A DNA stretch of 64,000 nucleotides from CAWCFV01 sp963794995. GTDB taxonomy: Bacteria; Actinomycetota; Actinomycetes; JACCUZ01. The notes beneath the pieces were generated by a model. That model was not told the DNA's origin and did no database searches. It saw nothing but the letters and a program-made list of their open reading frames with translations. This document shows positions 40,978 to 50,022 of the stretch, piece after piece (positions within the stretch are counted from its first letter, which is position 1; each line of letters starts with the position of its first letter). Position numbers and translations under genes: made by a program. Location of the stretch: contig CAWCFV010000002.1 in assembly GCA_963794995.1 (NCBI GenBank), positions 310,001-374,000 on the forward strand. Reading direction: 5' to 3'.

Positions 40978-42225
40978 GTGGCCGACTCCCGGCACCTGAT
41001 CGGACTCCTGCTGGGCACCGAGAACGACTGGCCGACCGTCTTCGAGGACCTCGTCCGGCGGGTCGGCCCGGTGCAGGACGGCGCCGGGGACGTCCACGCG
41101 TACGACGTCGAACGCCTCACGATCGAGCCGTTCGACCTGCGCGACTCCCCGTCGTACGACCTGGTGATCGACCGCCTCGCGTACTGGTACTACCACCCGC
41201 GCGAGTGGCTCAAGAAGGTCGCGCTGATGGACGGCGTGTACCTGCTCAACTCGCCGTTCACGTTCCAGGCGATGGAGAAGCACGCGGCCTACTGCGCCAT
41301 GATGCGCCTCGGCCTCAAGGTGCCCGAGACGGCCCTGGTGCCGTACAAGAACCCGGTCGACCACGCGAAGTACGCCTACACCGCCGAACGCTACAACCGG
41401 CCCTTCGACCTCGACTCGGTCGCCGCCAAGGTCGGTTTCCCGCTGTTCATGAAGCCGTACGACGGCGGGGCGTGGCGGGGCGTGTCACGGATCCGCGACG
41501 TGGACGAGCTGCACCGCGCCTACGACGAGTCCGGCGAGATGCTCATGCACCTGCAGGCGTCCGTCGAGGGCTACGACGTCTTCGCCCGCTCGCTGTCCAT
41601 CGGCGCCGAGACGATGGTGATGAACTTCGACCCCGACCAGCCCATGCACGCCCGCTACTCGGTCTCCCACGACTTCCTCTCCCCCGAGACCGGCGCCGAG
41701 GTGGTCTCGATCGGCCGGATCGTCAACGCGTTCTTCCGCTGGGAGTTCAACTCCTGCGAGACGCTCGTCGCCGGCGCCGAGGTGCACCCGATCGACTACG
41801 CCAACGCCTGCCCGGACGTCGCGATCACCTCGCTGCACTACTACTTCCCCTGGGCGATGAAGGCCCTGGTGAAGTGGTCGGTGTTCTGCACCGCGACCGG
41901 CCGGGTCCCCTCCCCCCATGTCGACCCGGCACCGTGGTTCGCGATCGCCGACCGCACCGACCTGTCCTACGAGGAGAAGGTCGCGGCGTACTCGGCGCTG
42001 GCCGACGACTACTTCGACACCGAGCGCTACCGCGACTTCTGCGCGTCCCGGCTGGGTGACCTCGACGAGCGGGCGCTGGAGTACTTCGGCTCGGACGACT
42101 TCGACCGGGTCCTCGTCGAGACGGTGACGAGCACCTTCCCGGCGCACGAGCACGAGCACTTCGTCGCGCACTACCGCGGCCTGCTCGGCGCGTGGTGCGC
42201 CGACGAGCGCGCCCGCCTGGGCTGA
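40978..42225 (+). CDS. ATP-grasp enzyme, uncharacterised ligase
   Basis: Protein of 415 residues with an ATP-grasp core. It contains FQAMEKHAAYCAMMRLGLKV (typical lead-in), the nucleotide-binding VAAKVGFPLFMKPYDGGAWR, EMLMHLQASVEGYDVFARSL, and the metal-ligand strand FRWEFNSCETLVAGAEVHPI followed by DYANACPDVA. GTG 40978 has a GGAAGG site, and a TACGGT box lies at 40946-40951. The family makes amide or peptide bonds through an acyl phosphate. It is convergent and almost touching with the GCS2-like gene (three bases between stops). The product is unknown. Confidence 0.82.
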   Translation: MADSRHLIGLLLGTENDWPTVFEDLVRRVGPVQDGAGDVHAYDVERLTIEPFDLRDSPSYDLVIDRLAYWYYHPREWLKKVALMDGVYLLNSPFTFQAMEKHAAYCAMMRLGLKVPETALVPYKNPVDHAKYAYTAERYNRPFDLDSVAAKVGFPLFMKPYDGGAWRGVSRIRDVDELHRAYDESGEMLMHLQASVEGYDVFARSLSIGAETMVMNFDPDQPMHARYSVSHDFLSPETGAEVVSIGRIVNAFFRWEFNSCETLVAGAEVHPIDYANACPDVAITSLHYYFPWAMKALVKWSVFCTATGRVPSPHVDPAPWFAIADRTDLSYEEKVAAYSALADDYFDTERYRDFCASRLGDLDERALEYFGSDDFDRVLVETVTSTFPAHEHEHFVAHYRGLLGAWCADERARLG

Positions 42226-42235
42226 GGCTCAGCCC
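42219..42235. terminator. Bidirectional hairpin overlapping two stop codons
   Basis: GGGCTGA and TCAGCCC with a three-base loop. The arms contain the TGA stop codons of the ATP-grasp gene (42223-42225) and of the convergent GCS2-like gene (42231-42229). It is short, but its symmetry around the two gene ends suggests a shared terminator. Confidence 0.4.
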
Positions 42236-43701
42236 ACCGGCCAGGTGTGCACCGGCTGGTTCGAGTGCATGTGGTCGACGTAGGTGCGCATCATCTCGCG
42301 CAGCGCGTCCGGCCGGTCGCGCGTGGCGAACAGCCGGTGGAACTCGGCCGACTGCCAGCTCGCCCCGTTGACCGCCTTCAGGCAGCGCTGCTCGATGACG
42401 CCGAGCAGCCGGTCCTTGTCGGTCGTGGCGACCCCCCACTCGGCCAGCCCCTGGTGGGCCATCGGCAGCAGGTGCCGCAGCACCAGCTCGGTGGCCGGCA
42501 CCTCGCCGATGCCCGGCCAGTAGATCCGGGCCTCGATGCCCTGCTTCGCGCCGGCGTGGAAGTTCTCCTCCGCGGCGGAGAACGACATCTGCGACCAGAC
42601 CGGGCGGTCCGCCTCGGCCAGCACCTTGACCAGCCCGTAGTAGAACGCGGCGTTCGCGAGGACGTCGACCACGGTGGGACCCGCCGGCAGGCAGCGGTTC
42701 TCGACCCGCAGGTGCGGCCGGCCGCGCACGACGTCGTAGACGGGACGGTTCCAGCGGTAGATCGTCCCGTTGTGCAGCCGCAGCTCGCCGAGCTTCGGGA
42801 CGTCGCCCCGGTCGATGACCTCGACCGGGTCCTCGTCGTCGACGATCGGCAGCAACGACGGGAAGTAGCGCACGTTCTCCTCGAACAGGTCGAAGATCGA
42901 GGTGATCCACCGTTCGCCGAACCACACGCGCGGGCGCACCCCCTGTGCCTTGAGCTCGTCCGAACGGGTGTCGGCGGCCTGCTCGAACAGCGCGATCCGG
43001 GTCTCGCGCCAGAGCTCCTTGCCGAAGAAGAACGGGGAGTTCGCGGCCAGCGCCAGCTGGACACCGGCGATCGCCTGCGAGGCGTTCCAGTGGGCCGGGA
43101 ACGTCTCGGGGTTGACCTGCAGGTGCAGCTGGAGGCTGGTGCAGGCCGCCTCGGGCGCGATGGTGTCGGCGTAGGCCGAGATCCGCTCGACGCCGTCGAT
43201 GGCCAGGTGGATGTCCTCGCCACGCGCCGCGAACACCTGTTCGTTGAGCAGCTTGTAGCGGGGGTTCGCCGAGAACGTCTCCTCGGTGAGGTGCTCCGGC
43301 CGGACGGTCGGCAGGATCCCGATCATCACGACGTCGGCGCCCTCCCCGTTGGCGACGTCGTCGGCGTGGTTGAGACTGGCCCGGACGGCCGACTCGAGCT
43401 CGGTGAACACCTCGCCGTCCAGCAGCCTCGGCGGGATGTTGATCTCGATGTTGAACTGGGCGAGCTCGGTCTGGAAGTCCGGGTCCGCCATCCGGCCGAG
43501 GACCTTCTCGTTGGCCATCGCGGGGTCGCCGGCGGCGTCGGTGAGGTTCAGCTCGATCTCGAGGCCCATGCTGCGCCGCTCGGCGTCGAACCGCGACTCG
43601 GCCAGCATCCGCGCGAACACGTCCAGGCAGCGCTTGACCTTGTGCCGGTACCGCTGCCGGTCCTCGCGGGTGAACTGCCTGCTCGCGACGTCCTGCCCCA
43701 T
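42229..43701 (-). CDS. Glutamate-cysteine-ligase-like (GCS2) enzyme
   Basis: Protein of 490 residues of the carboxylate-amine ligase fold (glutamine-synthetase-like). Visible are SMGLEIELNLTDAAGDPAMA with the metal-binding E residues, QFNIEINIPPRLLDG, ACTSLQLHLQVNPETFPAHW, NSPFFFGKELWRETRIALFE and HLRVENRCLPAGPTVVDVLA. ATG 43701 has a GAAGGGG site. It could form gamma-glutamyl-cysteine, but glutathione is rare in actinobacteria. The neighbourhood (ATP-grasp, two esterases) instead points to another gamma-glutamyl or amide product. Confidence 0.82.
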   Translation of the reverse strand: MGQDVASRQFTREDRQRYRHKVKRCLDVFARMLAESRFDAERRSMGLEIELNLTDAAGDPAMANEKVLGRMADPDFQTELAQFNIEINIPPRLLDGEVFTELESAVRASLNHADDVANGEGADVVMIGILPTVRPEHLTEETFSANPRYKLLNEQVFAARGEDIHLAIDGVERISAYADTIAPEAACTSLQLHLQVNPETFPAHWNASQAIAGVQLALAANSPFFFGKELWRETRIALFEQAADTRSDELKAQGVRPRVWFGERWITSIFDLFEENVRYFPSLLPIVDDEDPVEVIDRGDVPKLGELRLHNGTIYRWNRPVYDVVRGRPHLRVENRCLPAGPTVVDVLANAAFYYGLVKVLAEADRPVWSQMSFSAAEENFHAGAKQGIEARIYWPGIGEVPATELVLRHLLPMAHQGLAEWGVATTDKDRLLGVIEQRCLKAVNGASWQSAEFHRLFATRDRPDALREMMRTYVDHMHSNQPVHTWPVG

Positions 43702-43728
43702 GCGCCGCCCCTTCCCGGGCTCACCTGG

Positions 43729-43740
43729 GACAACCTTGTC
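43729..43740. promoter_or_regulatory. Small palindrome before the GCS2-like gene
   Basis: GACAACCTTGTC, two 5-base arms with a 2-base centre, 28 bases before ATG 43701 and in the gap to the divergent sbcD. It is a possible operator; the evidence is weak. Confidence 0.3.
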
Positions 43741-43819
43741 ACGACCGGCCGCCGTCCGGGGAACGCCGGGCCCCCGAGACGGCGCCGCGTGGCGTCGGGG
43801 TTCTGTCCAGGGGCCGACA

Positions 43820-43825
43820 TACCGT
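43820..43825 (+). promoter_or_regulatory. -10 box of sbcD (leaderless)
   Basis: TACCGT followed by six bases and GTG 43832. It decides between GTG 43832 and the out-of-frame GTG at 43830. Confidence 0.45.
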
Positions 43826-43831
43826 CCTCGT

Positions 43832-44983
43832 GTGCGCCTGCTCCACACCTCCGACTGGCACCTCGGGCGGTCCTTCCACCGCGAGGACCTGCTGGCTGCC
43901 CAGGCGCGGTTCCTCGACCACCTCGTCGACACGGTGCGGGCCGAGGCGGTCGACGCGGTGCTGGTGTCCGGCGACGTCTACGACCGCGCCCTGCCGCCCG
44001 TCGACGCCGTCGCGCTGTTCGACGACGCACTGGCCCGCCTGGCCGGCACCGGTGCGCAGGTGGTGCTCATCAGCGGCAACCACGACTCCGCCCGACGGCT
44101 CGGATTCGGCTCCGGGCTGATCGCCCGGTCCGGGGTGCACCTGCGCACCGACGTCGCACGCGCCCACGAGCCGGTGCTCCTCGAGGACGCCGCCGGCCCG
44201 GTGGCGGTCTACCCGGTCCCCTACCTCGAACCGGATGCCGTGCGCGTCGAGCTCGGCTGCGACCAGCGCAGCCACGCCGCTGTGCTCGGTGCCGCCATGT
44301 CGCGGGTCCACGGCGACCTCGCCCGCCGGCCGGGCACCCGCTCGGTGGTGCTGGCCCACGCGTTCGTCTCCGGCGCCGAGGCCAGCGAGAGCGAGCGGGA
44401 CATCTCGGTCGGCGGCGTGCCCTCGGTGCCGGTGAGCACGTTCGACGGGGTCGACTACGCCGCACTCGGGCACCTGCACGGGGCGCAGCGGCTGGCCGAC
44501 CGGGTCCGGTACAGCGGGTCACCGCTTGCGTTCTCCTTCTCCGAGGACCGCCACACCAAGGCGCTGCTGCTCGTCGAGCTCGGGCCCGAGCCCGGGTCCG
44601 CGCCGGTCGTCGAGTCCGTGCCGACGCCCGTCGGCCGCCCGTTGGCCCGGGTCTCCGGACACCTCGACGACCTGCTCACCGACCCTCGCTGGGCCCGCTA
44701 CGAGCAGCACTACCTGCAGGTGACGCTCACCGACGCCACCCGACCCCGCGAGCCCATGGAGCGGCTGCGCGCGCGCTTCCCGCACGTCCTCGTGCTGGCC
44801 TTCGCCCCCGAGGGGGCCGGGCCGGCCGACCAGCGGTCCTACGCGGCCCGGCTCAGAGGCCGCACCGACCTCGAGATCGCCGGCGACTTCGTCGAGCACG
44901 TCCGCGGTCCGGCCGAGCCCGGCGAGTCGGCCCTGCTCGCGGACGCGTTCGAGGACGTCCGCCGCGCCGAGTCGGTGGGCTGA
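43832..44983 (+). CDS. sbcD: DNA repair exonuclease subunit SbcD
   Basis: Mre11-like nuclease subunit of the SbcCD complex, 383 residues, which cuts hairpins and protein-blocked DNA ends. The metallophosphatase motifs are complete: LLHTSDWHLG, VLVSGDVYDR, VVLISGNHDSARR, VVLAHAF and AALGHLHGAQRL. The C-terminal capping and SbcC-binding part follows. The stop and the sbcC start overlap (TGATG), so the subunits are coupled. Confidence 0.94.
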   Translation: MRLLHTSDWHLGRSFHREDLLAAQARFLDHLVDTVRAEAVDAVLVSGDVYDRALPPVDAVALFDDALARLAGTGAQVVLISGNHDSARRLGFGSGLIARSGVHLRTDVARAHEPVLLEDAAGPVAVYPVPYLEPDAVRVELGCDQRSHAAVLGAAMSRVHGDLARRPGTRSVVLAHAFVSGAEASESERDISVGGVPSVPVSTFDGVDYAALGHLHGAQRLADRVRYSGSPLAFSFSEDRHTKALLLVELGPEPGSAPVVESVPTPVGRPLARVSGHLDDLLTDPRWARYEQHYLQVTLTDATRPREPMERLRARFPHVLVLAFAPEGAGPADQRSYAARLRGRTDLEIAGDFVEHVRGPAEPGESALLADAFEDVRRAESVG

Positions 44984-47900
44984 TGCGTCTGCACCGGCTG
45001 GAGGTCACCGCGTTCGGACCGTTCGCCGGCACGGAGCAGGTCGACTTCGACGCCTTGGCCGAGGCCGGGCTGTTCCTGTTCACCGGACCCACGGGCGCCG
45101 GGAAGACCAGCATCCTGGACGCGGTCTGCTTCGCGCTGTACGGACAGGTGCCCGGTGCCCGGTCGGGAGCCCGGGGGCTGCACAGCGACCACGCGGCACC
45201 TGACCTGGCGCCGGAGGTCCGGCTCGAGGTCACGCTGCGCGGACGACGCCTTCGCCTGACCCGCTCCCCGCAGTGGGACCGCCCCAAGCTGCGCGGCAGC
45301 GGCACCGTCGCCGAGCAGGCGCGGGTCCACGTCGAGGAGCAGGTCGGCGACACCTGGCACACCCTGTCCACGCGGCTGGACGAGACCGGTGACCTGGTCG
45401 GGGGTCTGCTGGGCCTGCGGATGGCCCAGTTCTGCCAGGTCGTGCTGCTCCCCCAGAACCAGTTCGCCGAGTTCCTCCGGGCCGACGCCGAGAAGCGCCG
45501 CGACCTGCTCGAGAGCCTGTTCGCCACCGCGCGCTTCGCCGAGGTCGAGCGCTGGCTGGTGGCCCGGCGCACCGAGGCGCGCCGCGAGCTCGACGACCTC
45601 GACCGTCGGCTGGACGAGGTGCTGGCGCGGGTCGCCGAGGCCGCCGACGTCGAGCGCCCCGACGACCTCACGGCCGCCGACGCCCAGAGCTGGGTGGCGT
45701 CGCTGGCCGCCGCGGCCGGCACCCGGCACGCGGCAGCCCGGTCCGCCGCCCACCACGCGGGCCAGCGGCACGACGCGGCCGCCGCGCAGCTCGAGGGCGC
45801 CACCCTCGTCGCCGAGGCGCACGCCCGCCGCGCCGCCCTGACGAGCCGGCTGGCCGGGCTCGAGGCCGGTGCAGCGGCCGGCGCACTGCGGTCCGCCGAG
45901 CTCGCGTCGGCGCGCGCCGTCGCGCCCCTCGTGCCGCTGGTGACCGAGGTGGGCCGGCTCCGGGCCGAGCTGGACGACGCGGTGTCGGCCGCGGCCACGC
46001 TGGCCGCGTCCGGTGTCCTCGCCCAGCCCTGGCTGTCCACCGGCACCGGCACCGTGACCGGCACCTGGTCGACCGACCTGCCCTCACCGACCGCGCTCGG
46101 GGCCCTCGCCCGCGAGCAGCGTGCCGAGGCGGCCGGGCTGCAGGCGCTCGGGCGGGACGAGGCAGAGGCCGGCCGGCTCGCGGCAGCAGCCGACAGCCTG
46201 GAACGCCGCGTCGTCGAGCTCGACGCGCAGGCCCGCCGCCTGCGCGGCGACCTCGACGCCGCCCCCGGGCGCCGGGCCGCCCTGGAGTCGGCCCGGGACG
46301 CGAGCGCCGCGGCCGCCGCCGTGCTGCCCGCGGCCGAGGCAGCCCTCCGGGCGGCCGGCGACCGGCACGCCGCTGCCCTGCGCCGGGACCAGCTGCGCTC
46401 CCGGGCCGCGGCGGCCGCCGACGCCCTGCGGACCCACGTCGACACCGAGCAGGCCGCGCGGGCCGAGTGGCTGCGGCTGCGGCAGGCGAGGCTCGACGGG
46501 ATGGCCGCGGAGCTGGCCGCCGGTCTGCTGCCTGACCACGGCTGCCCGGTGTGCGGGAGCACGGAGCACCCGGCGAAGGCAGCGCCCGCCGACGACGCCG
46601 TCACCCGCGACCAGGAGCACCGGGCCGCGCGTGCCGTCCGGGTGGCCGAGGAGTCCACCGGAAGCGCCCGGCGGGCGCTCGCGACCCTCGAGGCCGAGCT
46701 GGCCGCGTCGACCGTCTCGGCCGGCGGGGACGACCCGGTGGCCGCGCTCGCAGCGGCCCGCCACGAGGCCGCGGACCGCGCGGAGGCCCTGCGCGGGGCG
46801 GCGTCGGCCGCCGACGCCGACTCGGCCGCGCTGGCCGGGTTCGCCCAGCGCCACGAGGGCTGGCTGCGCGAGCAGGTGGCGCTGGACCAGCAGGCGCAGA
46901 CGCTGCGGGCCCGGGCCGTCGAGGACCGCGTCCGGTTGGCCGAGCTGCGCACGTCGCTCGACGAGGCACGCGGCGAGGACCCCACGATCGTCGCCCGCGC
47001 GCTGCGCCTGGTCGCCGTCGCCGACGAGCTGGACGACCTCGGCCGGCGCGTCGACGGGGCCCAGCGGCTGCAGCAGGAGGTGGCCGGGGCGGTCGAGCGG
47101 GCCGAGGCCGCCGCCCGCGCGCGCGGCCTCACCTCCCTCGAGCAGGTCCAGCAGGACGCGCGTGACGAGGCCACGCTCACCGCGCTCGAGGACCAGGCGC
47201 GCCGTCGCGACTCCGACCTGGCCGCGGTCCGGGAGCAGCTGGCCGAGCCGGTCCTGGTGGCCCTCGGGGACTCCCCCGCCCCCGACCTCGCCGGGCTGCG
47301 CGAGCAGGTGCGCGCGCGGGACGTCGTCCGCGCCGACGCGGGCGCCGCGCTGGCCACCTCGGCGACCCGCGCCGCGGCGCTGACACGGCTGTCCGGCGCC
47401 TTCGCGGAGGCGCTCGCGGCCCGGCACCCGGTGGCGGCCCGGCACCACACCGTCGACGCGCTGTCCCGGCTCGCCGAGGGAAAGAGCACCGACAACCAGC
47501 TGCGCATGAGCCTCTCGGGCTACGTCCTGGCGGCCCGGCTGGAGCAGGTGGCGGCCGCGGCCAGCGAGCGGCTGCTGCGGATGACCTCGGGCCGGTACCA
47601 GCTGGTCCACACCGCGCAGGGCGCCACCGGCCGGTCCCGCGGCGGTCTCCTGCTCCGGGTCCTCGACTCCTGGACCGGTTCCGAGCGCGACCCCGCGACC
47701 CTGTCCGGCGGCGAGAGCTTCGCGGCGTCCCTGGCCCTGGCGCTCGGGCTGGCCGACGTCGTCACCGCCGAAGCCGGCGGTGCCCTGCTCGAGACCCTGT
47801 TCGTCGACGAAGGGTTCGGCAGCCTCGACGAGGACGCGCTGGACGAGGTCATGGGCGTGCTCGACGGCCTGCGCGACGGCGGCCGTAGCGTGGGCCTGGT

Positions 47901-47985
47901 GAGCCACGTCGCCGAGCTGCGCCAGCGCGTCCCCGTGCAGCTGCGCGTCACCAAGGCCCGGCACGGCTCGCACGTGGAGCAGTGA
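44983..47985 (+). CDS. sbcC: DNA repair exonuclease subunit SbcC
   Basis: Rad50-like SMC ATPase of the SbcCD complex, 1000 residues. The N-terminal lobe has Walker A FTGPTGAGKTSILDAV and the LPQNQFAEFL segment. A long Ala/Arg/Glu-rich coiled coil follows, with the zinc hook CPVC at C521/C524 (HGCPVCGSTEHP). The C-terminal lobe has the ABC signature ATLSGGESFAASLAL, Walker B TLFVDEGFGSLDEDAL and the His switch LVSHVAEL. Many long frames on the opposite strand are shadows. The stop overlaps the HAD gene (GTGA). Confidence 0.95.
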   Translation: MRLHRLEVTAFGPFAGTEQVDFDALAEAGLFLFTGPTGAGKTSILDAVCFALYGQVPGARSGARGLHSDHAAPDLAPEVRLEVTLRGRRLRLTRSPQWDRPKLRGSGTVAEQARVHVEEQVGDTWHTLSTRLDETGDLVGGLLGLRMAQFCQVVLLPQNQFAEFLRADAEKRRDLLESLFATARFAEVERWLVARRTEARRELDDLDRRLDEVLARVAEAADVERPDDLTAADAQSWVASLAAAAGTRHAAARSAAHHAGQRHDAAAAQLEGATLVAEAHARRAALTSRLAGLEAGAAAGALRSAELASARAVAPLVPLVTEVGRLRAELDDAVSAAATLAASGVLAQPWLSTGTGTVTGTWSTDLPSPTALGALAREQRAEAAGLQALGRDEAEAGRLAAAADSLERRVVELDAQARRLRGDLDAAPGRRAALESARDASAAAAAVLPAAEAALRAAGDRHAAALRRDQLRSRAAAAADALRTHVDTEQAARAEWLRLRQARLDGMAAELAAGLLPDHGCPVCGSTEHPAKAAPADDAVTRDQEHRAARAVRVAEESTGSARRALATLEAELAASTVSAGGDDPVAALAAARHEAADRAEALRGAASAADADSAALAGFAQRHEGWLREQVALDQQAQTLRARAVEDRVRLAELRTSLDEARGEDPTIVARALRLVAVADELDDLGRRVDGAQRLQQEVAGAVERAEAAARARGLTSLEQVQQDARDEATLTALEDQARRRDSDLAAVREQLAEPVLVALGDSPAPDLAGLREQVRARDVVRADAGAALATSATRAAALTRLSGAFAEALAARHPVAARHHTVDALSRLAEGKSTDNQLRMSLSGYVLAARLEQVAAAASERLLRMTSGRYQLVHTAQGATGRSRGGLLLRVLDSWTGSERDPATLSGGESFAASLALALGLADVVTAEAGGALLETLFVDEGFGSLDEDALDEVMGVLDGLRDGGRSVGLVSHVAELRQRVPVQLRVTKARHGSHVEQ

Positions 47986-48515
47986 CCCCCGCCGGGCCGG
48001 GCGACCCGTCGCCCCGCGCGCTCGCCGTGTTCGACGTCGACGGGGTGCTGGCCGACGTCGGGCACCGCCTGCACCACCTCGAGGGTCCCCGCAAGGACTG
48101 GGGTGGCTTCTTCTCGGCTGCTGACCAGGACCCGCCGCTTCAGGTGGGCCTGGACCTCGCGCTCCAGCTCGCGTCCGACCACGACCTGGCCTTCCTCACC
48201 GGGCGTCCCGAGCATCTGCGCGGGGTCACCCAGGCCTGGCTGACCCGGCACGGTGTCCCCGCCGGCCCCCTGTGGATGCGGCCGGGGCGGGACCGCCGCC
48301 CGGCCCGGGTGATGAAGCTGGACGCGCTGACCCGCCTGGCGTCCCAGCGCCCGGTGGCGGTCGTGGTCGACGACGACGCCGAGGTGGTCGAGGCGCTGCG
48401 GGGGGCCGGGTTCCCGGTCCTGCACGCGGACTGGGCCGAGCACGTCCGGGACCGGCGGTCGGCGTGGCACCAGGAGACGCTGCGGGCTGCCCAGGAGGAG
48501 GACGGCCGGACCTGA
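47982..48515 (+). CDS. HAD phosphatase resembling polynucleotide 3'-phosphatase
   Basis: Protein of 177 residues with a HAD fold. Motif I is VFDVDGVLADVGHRLHHLEG, with the DxD nucleophile. DWGGFFSAADQDPPLQVGL is a pattern of T4 Pnkp-type phosphatase domains. Motif II is AFLTGRPEHLRG and motif IV is VAVVVDDDAEVVEAL. It is translationally coupled to sbcC. A 3'-phosphatase cleaning the ends made or exposed by SbcCD would fit, but this is an inference; a general HAD hydrolase is the alternative. Confidence 0.75.
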   Translation: MTPAGPGDPSPRALAVFDVDGVLADVGHRLHHLEGPRKDWGGFFSAADQDPPLQVGLDLALQLASDHDLAFLTGRPEHLRGVTQAWLTRHGVPAGPLWMRPGRDRRPARVMKLDALTRLASQRPVAVVVDDDAEVVEALRGAGFPVLHADWAEHVRDRRSAWHQETLRAAQEEDGRT

Positions 48516-48679
48516 CCGCGCGCCGTCCACCCGGGAGCTCCCCAGCCCGGGGCGGGACCGGACCAAACCGGGCCGCGCGCAGGTCCGAACTCCCTGTCGA
48601 CGACGCCCGACCGCCCCTCCCCCGATGCGCCGGTCGTCACCAGGACGAAGCGACCAGCGGGCAGGGAGGTGTCGGGCAG

Positions 48680-49306
48680 ATGAGACTCGTGTCCCCGGAT
48701 GACACCATGGCCGACATGCCCACCCTGCGCCGAGCGCCCCGGACTGCCACCGAGACCGGCGGTGCCACCCTCGAGGACCTGCTCGAGCGGGTCGCCCGCG
48801 GTGACGGCCCGGCCTTCGAGGTCCTCTACGACCGGGTGGCGAACTCCGTCTTCGGCGTGATCCGCCGCGTCCTGCGCGACCCCGCACAGTCCGAGGAGGT
48901 CGCCCAGGAGGTCCTGCTGGAGGTCTGGCGGACCGCGACCCGCTTCGACGCCGACCGCGGCAGCGCGTCGACGTGGATCCACACCATGGCCCACCGGCGC
49001 GCCATCGACCGTGTGCGGGCGTCCCAGTCCGCGCACGACCGCGAGGAGAAGGTCGCCCAGCGCGAGCACCAGCCCGCCTTCGACGTCGTCGCCGACCAGG
49101 TCGAGGCGCGCCTCGAGCACGAGCAGGTGCGGCGCTGCCTCGACGGGCTCACCGACCTCCAGCGCGAGTCGGTGACCCTGGCGTACTACGGCGGCCACAC
49201 CTACCGCGAGGTCGCCGACCTGCTGACCGTCCCGCTCGGGACGGTGAAGACCCGCATGCGCGACGGTCTGATCCGGATGCGCGACTGCCTGGGGGTGATG
49301 GCGTGA
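48680..49306 (+). CDS. sigK: ECF sigma factor SigK
   Basis: Extracytoplasmic-function sigma factor of 208 residues. Region 2 covers AFEVLYDRVANSVFGVIRRV and SEEVAQEVLLEVWRTATRFD, and STWIHTMAHRRAIDRVR follows. Region 4 includes TYREVADLLTVPLGTVKTRM. ATG 48680 follows a GGGAGG site by about ten bases; the in-frame ATG at 48707 is an alternative. The gene overlaps rskA by GTGA, the usual sigma/anti-sigma pair. In mycobacteria SigK controls secreted antigens and is released when RskA is cleaved. Confidence 0.9.
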   Translation: MRLVSPDDTMADMPTLRRAPRTATETGGATLEDLLERVARGDGPAFEVLYDRVANSVFGVIRRVLRDPAQSEEVAQEVLLEVWRTATRFDADRGSASTWIHTMAHRRAIDRVRASQSAHDREEKVAQREHQPAFDVVADQVEARLEHEQVRRCLDGLTDLQRESVTLAYYGGHTYREVADLLTVPLGTVKTRMRDGLIRMRDCLGVMA

Positions 49307-50022
49307 CCGACCACGAGATGCACCTGCTGACCGGCGCGTACGCCGCCGACGCGCTGCCCGCCGACGAGCGGGAGGACTTCCGGCGTCACCTGCACACCTG
49401 CGCGGCCTGCCGCCAGGAGGTCGCCGAGCTCACCGCGACCACGTCCCGGCTGGCCGTGGCCGCCTCGGAGCCGGCTCCGGCGGCCCTGCGGGCCCGGGTG
49501 CTGGAGCAGGCCGCCCGCACCCGGCAGATCTCACCGCTCGGGTCCGTGACCGACCTGCGCCCGGCCCGCGGCACCGCGTGGTACCGGCAGCCCGCGACGG
49601 CAGCTGCCGCGGTGCTGCTCGTCGTCGCGGGAGGCCTCGGTGGGCTCGTCGTCGTCGAGCGGGACCAGGCCAGGGACGCGCGGGTCACGGCCCGGCAGAT
49701 CGCCTCCGTGGCGGCCGACCCGGACCGGGTCGAGCAGACGGTCGCCTTCGACGGGGGCGGCACCGGCACCGTGCTGGCGGCCGAGGGCAGGGCGGTCTTC
49801 TACGCCCGCGACCTGCCCGAGCTGCCGGACGGCCGGGCCTACCAGCTGTGGCGCATCCGGGGTCAGGAGTCGACGTCGGCGGGCGTCCTCGGCCGGGGTG
49901 GCGAGGTGACCGGTCTGGTCGACGCGCTCGGGCCCGACGACGCCATCGGCGTCACGGTCGAGCCCGAGTCCGGCTCGGACCAGCCGACCAGCGCCCCGGT
50001 GTTCCTCGTCGCGATGGCCTGA
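49303..50022 (+). CDS. rskA: Anti-sigma-K factor RskA
   Basis: Membrane anti-sigma factor of 239 residues. The cytoplasmic N-terminus has the zinc anti-sigma motif HLHTCAACRQEV within an anti-sigma domain (MHLLTGAYAADALPADERED). One membrane helix follows (AAAAVLLVVAGGLGGLVVV). The outer part is a beta-rich RskA domain (RAYQLWRIRGQESTSAGVLG, DAIGVTVEPESGSDQPTSAP). The start overlaps the sigK stop. The last 160 bases overlap the 3' end of the PAP2 gene on the other strand. Confidence 0.92.
   Translation: MTDHEMHLLTGAYAADALPADEREDFRRHLHTCAACRQEVAELTATTSRLAVAASEPAPAALRARVLEQAARTRQISPLGSVTDLRPARGTAWYRQPATAAAAVLLVVAGGLGGLVVVERDQARDARVTARQIASVAADPDRVEQTVAFDGGGTGTVLAAEGRAVFYARDLPELPDGRAYQLWRIRGQESTSAGVLGRGGEVTGLVDALGPDDAIGVTVEPESGSDQPTSAPVFLVAMA

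Noticed and set aside
42229..43701. Assigning the GCS2-like gene as gshA or egtA
   Set aside because: The fold fits, but its neighbours are not glutathione or ergothioneine genes, so a gene symbol is not justified.
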